Shown: positions 1 to 5,066 of the stretch, in pieces | Layout: each line of letters starts with the position of its first letter | Numbering within the stretch: position 1 is the stretch's first letter | From: Caldithrix sp. RBG_13_44_9 | GTDB lineage: Bacteria; Calditrichota; Calditrichia; RBG-13-44-9 | DNA: 5,066 nucleotides | NCBI GenBank assembly: GCA_001771055.1 | Contig: MESS01000007.1 | Location: forward strand, 35,926 to 40,991 | Direction of reading: 5' to 3' | Position numbers and translations under genes: made by a program | Notes under the pieces: model-generated | What the model saw: only the letters and a program-made list of their open reading frames with translations | Databases searched by the model: none | Told to the model about the DNA's origin: nothing

Positions 1-808
1 GTTAAAGGGATATTCTCTGGCCATGATATTTGCCAAACCTTCTGCCCGAACCAGGATTTCATTCGAGACCGGCATTTTTCAGCTGGGCGGAACCGCTCTT
101 TATCTGGCTCCCGGTGATATCGGTATCGGAAAACGGGAAGCGGTAAAAGACATCGCTCAGGTGATCTCCCGGTATAATGACTTGATCATGGCCCGGCTGT
201 TTGCCCACTCCGATATTGAAGAACTGGCAAAATATTCCAGAGTCCCGGTGATCAATGGCCTCACTGATTATAATCATCCCTGCCAGATCATGGCGGATGC
301 TTTTACGGTAATAGAACATCTGGGTAAAATTGAGAATTTAAAAATTTCTTATATCGGTGATGGCAATAATGTGGCTAATTCCTGGATTAATTTTGCCTCC
401 CGGATCCCTATTCATCTGGTCATTTGCACTCCGCCGAAATATGAACCGGATAAGGCCACTGTCAAAAGAACCCGAGATGCTAAGATCAGTAAAATTGAGA
501 TTTTAACCGATCCAAAAGAAGCGGCTAAAAATGCCGATGTCCTTTATACCGATGTCTGGGTTAGCATGGGACAGGAGGCCGAAACCGAACAGAGAAAAAA
601 AATATTTAAACCATATCAGCTTAATAGTGAACTGGTAAGTCTGGCTAAATCCAATGTGAAAATATTGCATTGTCTCCCGGCTCATCGTGGGGATGAAATT
701 ACTGATGAGGTGATTGACAGTCCGCATTCCGTGGTATTTGATGAAGCCGAGAACCGGATGCATGTGCAGAAAGCTATTATGGTTCGACTGGCAAAAAATA
801 TGAAGTGA
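1..808 (+). CDS. argF: Ornithine carbamoyltransferase, 5'-truncated by the window edge
   Basis: This cytoplasmic enzyme transfers the carbamoyl group of carbamoyl phosphate to L-ornithine, giving citrulline in arginine synthesis. The frame is open from base 2, seven codons before the ATG at 23, and those codons (LKGYSLA) fit the family. The ATG at 23 is therefore internal, and roughly 40 N-terminal residues lie outside the window (family length about 300-310; 268 codons seen). Counting from that ATG, visible motifs are the carbamoyl-phosphate loop SARTR (7-11), HPCQ (85-88), the ornithine-binding DVWVSMG (177-183), and HCLPAHRG (216-223) with its catalytic cysteine. The SMG loop and the HCLP motif favour ornithine over aspartate or N-acetylornithine as substrate. 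The second position of the phosphate loop is Ala instead of the common Thr (STRTR), which I take as a lineage variant. The gene ends in TGA six bases before the next start. A catabolic (arcB-like) role cannot be excluded from this fragment. Confidence 0.95.
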   Translation, partial: LKGYSLAMIFAKPSARTRISFETGIFQLGGTALYLAPGDIGIGKREAVKDIAQVISRYNDLIMARLFAHSDIEELAKYSRVPVINGLTDYNHPCQIMADAFTVIEHLGKIENLKISYIGDGNNVANSWINFASRIPIHLVICTPPKYEPDKATVKRTRDAKISKIEILTDPKEAAKNADVLYTDVWVSMGQEAETEQRKKIFKPYQLNSELVSLAKSNVKILHCLPAHRGDEITDEVIDSPHSVVFDEAENRMHVQKAIMVRLAKNMK

Positions 809-810
809 TC
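802..810 (+). promoter_or_regulatory. Shine-Dalgarno overlapping the argF stop
   Basis: GAAGTGATC differs at one base from GAGGTGATC, the complement of the 16S rRNA 3' end. Its GAAG core sits nine bases before the GTG at 815. It spans the argF TGA stop (806-808), so termination of argF and initiation of the next gene would happen on the same stretch, as in translational coupling. This site supports GTG at 815 as the start of the acyltransferase gene. Confidence 0.5.
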
Positions 811-814
811 TGCA

Positions 815-1837
815 GTGACTTCCAACTCTTTCAAAATTGAATATTTAGTGCCGGAACAGTATTCCCGCTGGGATGCTTTTCTCTCTGAATCTGCCAACGG
901 TACCGTTTTCCAATCTTCTGCCTATATTAAGTCTGTATCAGGTTCTTTCCAGCGTGAGGTGAAGATCTTAACCGTGTCATATCAGGATCAGATTTTGGGA
1001 GGTACCGTTTTATTTCCCAGGAAAAAATGGGGTCAATCATATGTCACAACTCCCTTTTTTATACCCTACAATAGTTATATTATCGGAATTTTTGACAGCA
1101 GCAGGAATGACCGTCGCCGCAGCAGATATCAATCAGAAGTACTGGATTTGATGCGTGCAGAGCTTGAAAGACAGTATGTCTTTATTCAAATGGATCTCAC
1201 TGCCGGTATAACAGATTTCCGTTGTTTAGTTTGGAAGAACTGGAAATTTACCCCGGCATTCAATATCATAATCGACCTGCAGAAAGAATCGGATTTATTC
1301 GGTCAGATCCGCCGCAATCAGAAACGTGATATCAGATCCTTTGAAAAACAGGACTATACGGTAAAACCCGGTCATGATGTAAAAGTACTGTTTCAGCTGA
1401 TGCAGCAGAGTTATCAGCACCATGGCTTGAGACCTCCGCTGGAAGAAATCATTTTTGAAACCTTTGTCCATAACCTGCTGGAACATCAATTGGCAGATTA
1501 TTTTATTGTAGAAGTAAAAGAGCAGCCGGTGGCCGGATTGTTGACTATTCAGGATAAAGAGCGAGTTTATGCCCTTTTTGCCGGCAAAGACTTCCAGGGA
1601 AACTGGAGCGAAGCCGAATTATATCTGCATTGGTATCTGATGCAGTATTATCGGGATAAGGGTGTGAAGATTTTCGATTTGCTGGGAGGAATGGTAGATT
1701 CCATTGCCCACTTTAAATTTGGCCTGGGAGGGACTTTGCTGAGATATGATCAAATTTATTTTTTTCGAAACTATCTGCTTGAGGTGCTGTTCAAAGCATT
1801 GAAAAAAAGTCAGGAATCAAAAAGATTAATGGAATAA
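815..1837 (+). CDS. GNAT-fold FemAB-like acyltransferase (BioF2-like / Acetyltransf_6 type), substrate unknown
   Basis: Predicted cytoplasmic protein of 340 residues without a signal peptide or clear membrane segment. It resembles the GNAT-related group that includes FemA/FemB/FemX peptidoglycan-bridge enzymes and BioF2-like acetyltransferases. Evidence: an N-terminal part with an 'FQSSAYIKSVS' stretch (residues 32-42), typical of the first GNAT-like half; then 'IRRNQKRDIRSFEKQDYTV' (165-183), matching the basic R-N-x-R/K-R-x-I-R-x-x-K segment of the family; 'FIVEVKEQPVAGLL' (230-243), a core strand pair; and near the C-terminus 'FDLLGG...HFKFGLGG' (287-306), matching the family's closing D-x-G-G...FKxxFGG motif. 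GTG at 815 is chosen because of the overlapping Shine-Dalgarno and because the next in-frame ATG is over 100 codons inside the domain. The six-base gap from argF suggests co-transcription. Family members act on lipid II, sugars or amino-acyl groups, and nothing here fixes the substrate. Family assignment is fairly sure, function is not. Confidence 0.75.
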   Translation: MTSNSFKIEYLVPEQYSRWDAFLSESANGTVFQSSAYIKSVSGSFQREVKILTVSYQDQILGGTVLFPRKKWGQSYVTTPFFIPYNSYIIGIFDSSRNDRRRSRYQSEVLDLMRAELERQYVFIQMDLTAGITDFRCLVWKNWKFTPAFNIIIDLQKESDLFGQIRRNQKRDIRSFEKQDYTVKPGHDVKVLFQLMQQSYQHHGLRPPLEEIIFETFVHNLLEHQLADYFIVEVKEQPVAGLLTIQDKERVYALFAGKDFQGNWSEAELYLHWYLMQYYRDKGVKIFDLLGGMVDSIAHFKFGLGGTLLRYDQIYFFRNYLLEVLFKALKKSQESKRLME

Positions 1838-1874
1838 AGGTTGAGATTCAGAATAGTATGCTATCCCGGAAAAA

Positions 1875-1898
1875 ATTCCTTATAGAATCAGAAGGAAT
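1875..1898. repeat. 7-bp inverted repeat after the acyltransferase gene
   Basis: ATTCCTT (1875-1881) and AAGGAAT (1892-1898) are perfect reverse complements around a 10-base loop. A run of five T starts at 1903. This could be a weak intrinsic terminator for the argF block, but the stem is AT-rich and four bases separate it from the T run. The termination role is a guess. Confidence 0.3.
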
Positions 1899-1954
1899 AC
1901 CCATTTTTAATACCGCTAATAAATTGGAAAGCCTGAGGAGTCTGTTTCTATTGT

Positions 1955-1988
1955 AAAAAAAATCTCCCCCGTAAGGGGTATTTAATTT
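1955..1988. terminator. Possible weak or bidirectional intrinsic terminator between the two gene blocks
   Basis: CCCC (1967-1970), loop GTAA and GGGG (1975-1978) form a short GC hairpin. On the + strand it is followed by an interrupted T stretch (1979-1988). On the - strand the run of eight A at 1955-1962 becomes a run of eight T after the stem, which is the better terminator shape. The stem is only four base pairs, with one possible extra A-T pair across a mismatch, so it is marginal. It lies at the boundary where the argF block would have to end, which supports a termination role. Confidence 0.4.
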
Positions 1989-2014
1989 AGCCCTAAATCC
2001 ATATAAATTAAATA
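1979..2014. repeat. 11-bp perfect inverted repeat, AT-only, possible operator or hairpin
   Basis: TATTTAATTTA (1979-1989) and TAAATTAAATA (2004-2014) are exact reverse complements around a 14-base spacer. The inner 9-mer TTTAATTTA recurs in direct orientation at 2055-2063, ending on the A of the yceD start codon. The three copies flank the candidate promoter at 2021-2049, which is where a regulator of the lipid cluster could bind. I do not recognise it as a known operator, and the surroundings are AT-rich, so chance is a real alternative. Confidence 0.4.
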
Positions 2015-2020
2015 AATGAT

Positions 2021-2049
2021 TTGACTATATTAATTTTTAAAAATAAATT
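2021..2049 (+). promoter_or_regulatory. Candidate sigma-70-type promoter of the yceD-rpmF-plsX-fabHD cluster
   Basis: A -35 box TTGACT (2021-2026, five of six consensus bases) is followed after 17 bases by TAAATT (2044-2049, four of six). Transcription would start near 2056, leaving a leader of only a few bases before the yceD ATG at 2063. That agrees with the absence of a Shine-Dalgarno there. The site is AT-rich and the -10 match is modest. If the organism uses a Bacteroidota-like primary sigma factor, these consensus boxes would not apply. Confidence 0.35.
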
Positions 2050-2062
2050 TAGCGTTTAATTT

Positions 2063-2566
2063 ATGAAGATCCCAATTCTACATCTTGAAGAGGGAAATCA
2101 TCATCTTGAAGACCTGATTAAAAAAGGATCACTTCATTTTTATCGAGATGAGGTTTACTATAATGATATCAGGATCAGGGTAGATTTAAATAAATTTGAT
2201 AAAAATATTTCTTGCCGGGCGGAGATCTCAACCAGGATCCACCTGTCTTGTGATCGATGTCTGGCAGAATTCGACCGGGACTTTAGAGAGAATTTTGAGA
2301 TTTTATTTTATGTCGGACAGAAAGAATTAGCCATTGATGAAGATAGTGTGGTATTAATTTCGCCTGAATTAAAGGAAATCGATTTAACTCCTTATATCCA
2401 GGAGACCCTTCTTCTGTCGGTACCTATGAAATTTGTCTGTCGAACTGATTGTAAAGGAATTTGCGCGGGTTGTGGTGTTGATCTAAATCAGGAGACATGC
2501 CGTTGCAATGAGAAACCGTATGATTCGCGCTGGGAAAAATTAAAAGATTTTAAAAAAAGTAAATAA
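2063..2566 (+). CDS. yceD: YceD family protein (DUF177), 23S rRNA accumulation-related
   Basis: Small cytoplasmic protein of 167 residues, usual for the family. Bacterial YceD proteins are commonly encoded directly before rpmF and have been linked to 23S rRNA accumulation; the biochemical role is not settled. The N-terminal 'MKIPILHLEEG' is typical. The middle has a CDRCL motif (Cys63, Cys66), and the C-terminal third carries a cysteine cluster (Cys126, 130, 134, 137, 146, 148) with the family pattern C-x3-C-x3-C-x2-CGxxLN...C-x-C, followed by 'DSRWEKLKDF' (154-163), the usual ending. The cysteines could bind a metal, which is inference. The ATG has no Shine-Dalgarno in front; the start is chosen by the family N-terminus. 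It lies 32 bases before rpmF and is probably the first gene of the cluster. Identity comes from the cysteine pattern, the ending and the position. Confidence 0.9.
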   Translation: MKIPILHLEEGNHHLEDLIKKGSLHFYRDEVYYNDIRIRVDLNKFDKNISCRAEISTRIHLSCDRCLAEFDRDFRENFEILFYVGQKELAIDEDSVVLISPELKEIDLTPYIQETLLLSVPMKFVCRTDCKGICAGCGVDLNQETCRCNEKPYDSRWEKLKDFKKSK

Positions 2567-2585
2567 TTAATTGATACTTATTATC

Positions 2586-2589
2586 GGAG
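2586..2589 (+). promoter_or_regulatory. Shine-Dalgarno of rpmF
   Basis: GGAG lies nine bases before the ATG at 2599 and supports that start. It contrasts with the neighbouring yceD and plsX starts, which have no such sequence. Confidence 0.55.
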
Positions 2590-2598
2590 AATGTAAAA

Positions 2599-2787
2599 AT
2601 GCCAAATCCAAAACGACGGATATCTAAATCAAAGCGAGATAAAAGACGTGCTCCCTGGATGAATGATTTAAGTTTCAGCAGTGCATCGGTTTGCCCGAAT
2701 TGTGGTGAACCTAAACAACCTCATCGTGCTTGCCCAAGCTGCGGCTTTTACAAGGGGCAACGAGCTTTTACTCCAACTGAATCTTAA
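2599..2787 (+). CDS. rpmF: 50S ribosomal protein L32 (bL32), zinc-ribbon form
   Basis: Structural protein of the large ribosomal subunit, 62 residues, normal for bL32. The basic N-terminus 'MPNPKRRISKSKRDKRRA' (1-18) is the rRNA-binding tail. A zinc ribbon follows: Cys32-x2-Cys35 and Cys45-x2-Cys48, within CPNCGEPKQPHRACPSCGF, a close match to the family. This is the cysteine-containing (C+) version, expected to bind zinc. The family often has a Thr/Ser-His or similar pair just after the KRR; here it reads Ala-Pro-Trp, a small variation in a tolerant region. It sits between yceD and plsX as in many bacteria, so ribosomal protein and lipid enzymes are likely made from one transcript. Confidence 0.97.
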   Translation: MPNPKRRISKSKRDKRRAPWMNDLSFSSASVCPNCGEPKQPHRACPSCGFYKGQRAFTPTES

Positions 2788-2810
2788 CTTTATATTTTCG
2801 TTCAAAAAAC

Positions 2811-3818
2811 ATGCGTATTGCAATTGATGCAATGGGCGGTGATTATGCCCCCCGGGCTACGGTCGAGGGGGCAGTTTTATATGCAAAAGAGACTGCAGGG
2901 AAACACCAACTCTTGCTGCTAGGTGATCAGCCGACCATTCAAGAAGAATTGTCCAAACATCATTTGGAACCAAATTACAATATTTCAGTGCATCATACCA
3001 GTCAGGTAATAGAGATGTCTGATGTACCGACGACTGCTCTGAAACAAAAACCCGACTCTTCTTTACTGAAAGGATTACAACTACATAAAAGTGGGGAAGT
3101 AGACGCATTAGTAAGTGCCGGCAGTACCGGTGCCCAAATGGTGGGAAGTCTGATGATCCTCGGGAGAATTGAAGGGGTGCAGCGTCCGGCCCTGGGATCA
3201 TTCCTGCCTACCGAAGGAGGGGTGGTTCTGTTGATAGATGTTGGTGCCAATGTGGATTCCAAACCCATCAACCTGCTGCAGTTTGGTCTGATGGGAAGTA
3301 TCTTCATCAATTATATTTATGGAATAAATAATCCACGGGTGGGTTTGTTGAGTATTGGGGAAGAAAAATCAAAAGGCAATGAACTGGTTTTAGCAACCTA
3401 TCCGCTTATGGCAGCCCATCTCCCTAACTTTATTGGAAATTTAGAAGGCCGGGATATTATGGCCGGAAAAGCTGATGTGATCGTTACCGATGGCTTTGTG
3501 GGCAATAATATCCTGAAGTTTGCGGAAAGTGTGATGACGTTGTTTGACAGCAGTTTCAAGAAAAGTATTGGAAAAAATCTATTTTCTTTATTGGGAGCTT
3601 ATATGGTCCGCCATGCCTTCCACGAAATGAAGAGCAGTTTTGACTACCAGGAATATGGCGGTGTTCCCCTTTTAGGAGTAAATGGAATTTCCATCATCTG
3701 TCATGGACGATCCACCTCCCGGGCAATCAAAAATGCCATACGGGTTGCAGTCGAGATTGGAGAGAAAAAAGTGAATGAGCATATTCAGGCCCAATTAAAA
3801 ATGAGGGGATTACAATGA
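2811..3818 (+). CDS. plsX: Phosphate acyltransferase PlsX
   Basis: PlsX converts acyl-ACP and phosphate into acyl-phosphate and ACP, supplying the acyl donor for PlsY in the first step of phospholipid synthesis. It is a peripheral, membrane-associated enzyme. The 335 residues match the family length. Motifs in order: DAMGGD (6-11), SAGSTGA (102-108), a GGVVLLIDVGANVD stretch (136-149), GLLSIGEE (178-185), EGRDI (212-216), TDGFVGN (227-233) and the C-terminal YGGVPLLGVNG...HGRS block (282-301). No key segment is missing. The ATG has no visible Shine-Dalgarno in the 23-base gap after rpmF; the start is set by the family's MRIAIDAMGGD opening, so translation may depend on rpmF translation or an unstructured leader. 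The TGA stop overlaps the fabH ATG by four bases (ATGA), a sign of translational coupling. Confidence 0.97.
   Translation: MRIAIDAMGGDYAPRATVEGAVLYAKETAGKHQLLLLGDQPTIQEELSKHHLEPNYNISVHHTSQVIEMSDVPTTALKQKPDSSLLKGLQLHKSGEVDALVSAGSTGAQMVGSLMILGRIEGVQRPALGSFLPTEGGVVLLIDVGANVDSKPINLLQFGLMGSIFINYIYGINNPRVGLLSIGEEKSKGNELVLATYPLMAAHLPNFIGNLEGRDIMAGKADVIVTDGFVGNNILKFAESVMTLFDSSFKKSIGKNLFSLLGAYMVRHAFHEMKSSFDYQEYGGVPLLGVNGISIICHGRSTSRAIKNAIRVAVEIGEKKVNEHIQAQLKMRGLQ
3803..3810 (+). promoter_or_regulatory. Shine-Dalgarno of fabH inside the plsX 3' end
   Basis: GAGGGGAT ends four bases before the fabH ATG at 3815 and is a good ribosome-binding match. It lies within the last codons of plsX, so together with the ATGA overlap it supports both the fabH start and coupling of the two genes. 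Confidence 0.65.
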
Positions 3819-4807
3819 GTTTTAAAGCAAAGATCATTGGAGTAGGACACTATGTCCCAGAAAAAGTATTGGACAATAAAGAATTGGAAAAGATGGTGAA
3901 TACCACCGACGAATGGATCATCTCCCGCACTGGTATTAAAGAACGCAGGATCCTGGGTGAGGGGAAAGGTTCTTCCTATATGGGCGCACTGGCCGCAAAG
4001 GTAGCTCTGGAAGATGCCAAAGTATCCGCTGAGGAAATAGAATTGATTGTGGTTGCCACCGTGACTCCCGATATGTTTTTCCCCAGCACGGCTTGTCTTA
4101 TTCAGCATGAGATTGGTGCCAAAAATGCCTGGGGTGTGGATGTCAATGGAGCCTGCACCGGTTTTATATATGCTACGGCCATGGCAGCACAATTTATCGA
4201 ATCCGGAAGATATAAGAAAGTTCTGGTAGTGGGGGCGGATAAGATGAGTTCTATTACCGACTATACGGATAGAAATACCTGTGTCCTATTTGGAGATGCC
4301 GCCGGAGCGATCGTCCTGGAGCGTACCAGGCAGGCTGAGACCGGCATTATTGATTATATCTTAAGAAGCAATGGTTCCGGACAGCACTATCTGTATATGA
4401 AAGGTGGTGGTAGTTTGCATCCCGCTACTCATGAAACGGTCGATAAGAAAATGCACTATATCTACCAGGATGGGCGCACAGTGTTTAAGTTTGCCGTCAC
4501 CGGCATGGCAGATATCACCGAAGAAATCGTCAAAAAAAATAATATTAGCTCAGATGATATAAAACTGTTTATTCCCCATCAGGCCAATCTCCGCATTATT
4601 GATGCAGCTGCTCAGCGGGTAAAACTTGCCCCGGAAAAGGTCCTTATCAATATTGAAAAATATGGGAATACTACTGCCGCTACCATCCCTCTCGGTTTAT
4701 CCGAAACTTACTATGAAGGGAAACTTAACAAAGGGGATATCATTATTTTAGCCGCATTTGGAGCTGGTTTTACCTGGGGCAGCATGTTGATTCGCTGGGC
4801 CAAATAA
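3815..4807 (+). CDS. fabH: Beta-ketoacyl-ACP synthase III (FabH)
   Basis: KAS III condenses malonyl-ACP with a starter acyl-CoA, usually acetyl-CoA or a branched-chain acyl-CoA, to begin fatty acid synthesis in the cytoplasm. The 330 residues agree with the family. The thiolase-fold catalytic triad is intact: Cys114 in VNGACTGF, His255 in IPHQANLR and Asn285 in YGNTTAAT. Also visible are the substrate-binding TDEWI (31-35) with Trp34, the SRTGI turn (37-41), TDRNTCVLFGDAAGA (151-165) and the closing AAFGAGFTWG (313-322). Starter preference cannot be read from these motifs. The gene overlaps plsX by four bases and is followed 77 bases later by fabD. Initiation is well supported by the Shine-Dalgarno in front. 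The LFIPHQAN and GACTGF contexts favour FabH over other KAS III-like proteins. Confidence 0.97.
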   Translation: MSFKAKIIGVGHYVPEKVLDNKELEKMVNTTDEWIISRTGIKERRILGEGKGSSYMGALAAKVALEDAKVSAEEIELIVVATVTPDMFFPSTACLIQHEIGAKNAWGVDVNGACTGFIYATAMAAQFIESGRYKKVLVVGADKMSSITDYTDRNTCVLFGDAAGAIVLERTRQAETGIIDYILRSNGSGQHYLYMKGGGSLHPATHETVDKKMHYIYQDGRTVFKFAVTGMADITEEIVKKNNISSDDIKLFIPHQANLRIIDAAAQRVKLAPEKVLINIEKYGNTTAATIPLGLSETYYEGKLNKGDIIILAAFGAGFTWGSMLIRWAK

Positions 4808-4826
4808 TGGTAATCTGACCTTGTGA

Positions 4827-4838
4827 TTTTTTAAAAAA
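4827..4838. repeat. T6A6 palindrome in the fabH-fabD gap
   Basis: Six T followed by six A form a 12-base perfect palindrome. A similar T5A4 tract follows at 4866-4874, running into the fabD Shine-Dalgarno. The gap (4808-4884) shows no convincing promoter and no GC stem, so no terminator is called, and read-through from fabH into fabD is likely. The palindrome may only be an AT-rich spacer. Confidence 0.3.
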
Positions 4839-4872
4839 GATCGTGTTAATGGTCTAGATAAGGAATTTTTAA

Positions 4873-4879
4873 AAGGAAG
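4873..4879 (+). promoter_or_regulatory. Shine-Dalgarno of fabD
   Basis: AAGGAAG lies five bases before the ATG at 4885 and fixes the fabD start. Confidence 0.6.
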
Positions 4880-4884
4880 CACAT

Positions 4885-5066
4885 ATGACAGTGGGATTCT
4901 TATTCCCCGGCCAGGGTTCTCAATATATTGGTATGGGAAAAGACTTGTTCCAAAATTTTAATGACGTGAAACGTTTATATGATGAAGCAGAAGAACTGCT
5001 AGAATTTCCTTTGAAAAGAATATGCTTTGATGGTCCGGAAACTGAACTTAAACAAACCCGCTATAC
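4885..5066 (+). CDS. fabD: Malonyl-CoA:ACP transacylase (FabD), 3'-truncated by the window edge
   Basis: FabD transfers malonyl from CoA to acyl carrier protein, making the extender used by FabH and the later condensing enzymes. Sixty complete codons are present out of a usual 300 or so. The N-terminal reads MTVGFLFPGQGSQYIGMGKDL, with the family's FPGQGSQ motif at residues 7-13, whose Gln11-type segment helps form the oxyanion hole. The segment 'DEAEELLEFPLKRICFDGP' type spacing (residues 33-51) also matches the family. The catalytic serine (GHSLG) lies beyond the window and cannot be checked. The start is supported by a good Shine-Dalgarno and by the family N-terminus. Its position after fabH is the standard fab cluster order. 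Confidence 0.95.
   Translation, partial: MTVGFLFPGQGSQYIGMGKDLFQNFNDVKRLYDEAEELLEFPLKRICFDGPETELKQTRY

Noticed and set aside
59..1489. Open frames of 60-90 codons on the - strand within argF and the acyltransferase gene
   Set aside because: They lie opposite well-supported genes, show no family motifs and have no ribosome-binding signals; they are shadows of the coding strand.
1838..2062. tRNA, riboswitch or L32-type autoregulatory leader in the gap
   Set aside because: No cloverleaf, no conserved riboswitch core and no long GC-containing structure was seen; only short AT-rich repeats and one 4-bp GC stem.
2081..2112. 11-bp direct repeat CATCTTGAAGA in the yceD 5' end
   Set aside because: The copies are in frame and encode HLEE and HLED of the normal family N-terminus; a small coding coincidence or old duplication with no sign of function.
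2857..4192. Open frames of 100-135 codons on the - strand within plsX and fabH
   Set aside because: They fully overlap genes with intact catalytic motifs, and their translations look like low-meaning antisense of those genes.
4808..4884. Separate promoter for fabD (TTGTGA at 4821 with GTTAAT at 4845)
   Set aside because: Both boxes match the consensus poorly, the spacing is 18, and no terminator separates fabH from fabD, so read-through is the simpler reading.
1..5066. Mobile element, CRISPR array or undescribed multi-gene system
   Set aside because: All genes but one are housekeeping genes in common order, with no transposase, integrase, spaced repeats or compositional break that I can see.

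Overview
The window is ordinary bacterial chromosome, with all genes on the + strand and in two blocks. The left block (1-1837) holds the 3' portion of an ornithine carbamoyltransferase gene (argF/argI type). It is followed six bases later by a complete gene for a GNAT-fold, FemAB-like acyltransferase. The right block (2063-5066) is the widely conserved lipid/ribosome cluster yceD - rpmF - plsX - fabH - fabD, with fabD cut off by the window end. A 225-base AT-rich gap (1838-2062) separates the blocks. It carries hairpin candidates, a repeated AT-rich 9-mer and a possible promoter for the right block.

The right block couples envelope lipid synthesis to translation. FabD loads malonyl groups onto ACP. 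FabH condenses malonyl-ACP with an acyl-CoA to start fatty acid synthesis. PlsX turns finished acyl-ACP into acyl-phosphate for phospholipid synthesis. RpmF is ribosomal protein L32, and YceD (DUF177) is a small cysteine-rich protein that commonly precedes rpmF. Spacing is tight: 32 bases yceD-rpmF, 23 bases rpmF-plsX, a 4-base ATGA overlap plsX-fabH, and 77 bases fabH-fabD. This fits one operon. The left block makes citrulline for arginine synthesis and probably co-transcribes an acyltransferase of unknown substrate.

Organism: a bacterium using the standard code, with TGA as a true stop in argF and plsX. Base composition looks moderately AT-rich by eye; no GC value was computed. Several protein stretches, such as the start of the carbamoyltransferase fragment and the middle of FabH, resemble uncultured lineages of the FCB superphylum (Marinimicrobia, Calditrichota, KSB1). 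That is an impression from memory and weakly held. Two starts (yceD and plsX) lack a Shine-Dalgarno sequence, which is compatible with such a lineage but not diagnostic.

I found no mobile element, CRISPR array, RNA gene or novel multi-gene system. The points most worth a second look are the repeated AT-rich motif in front of yceD, the same-frame junction between argF and the acyltransferase gene, and the unknown substrate of that acyltransferase.
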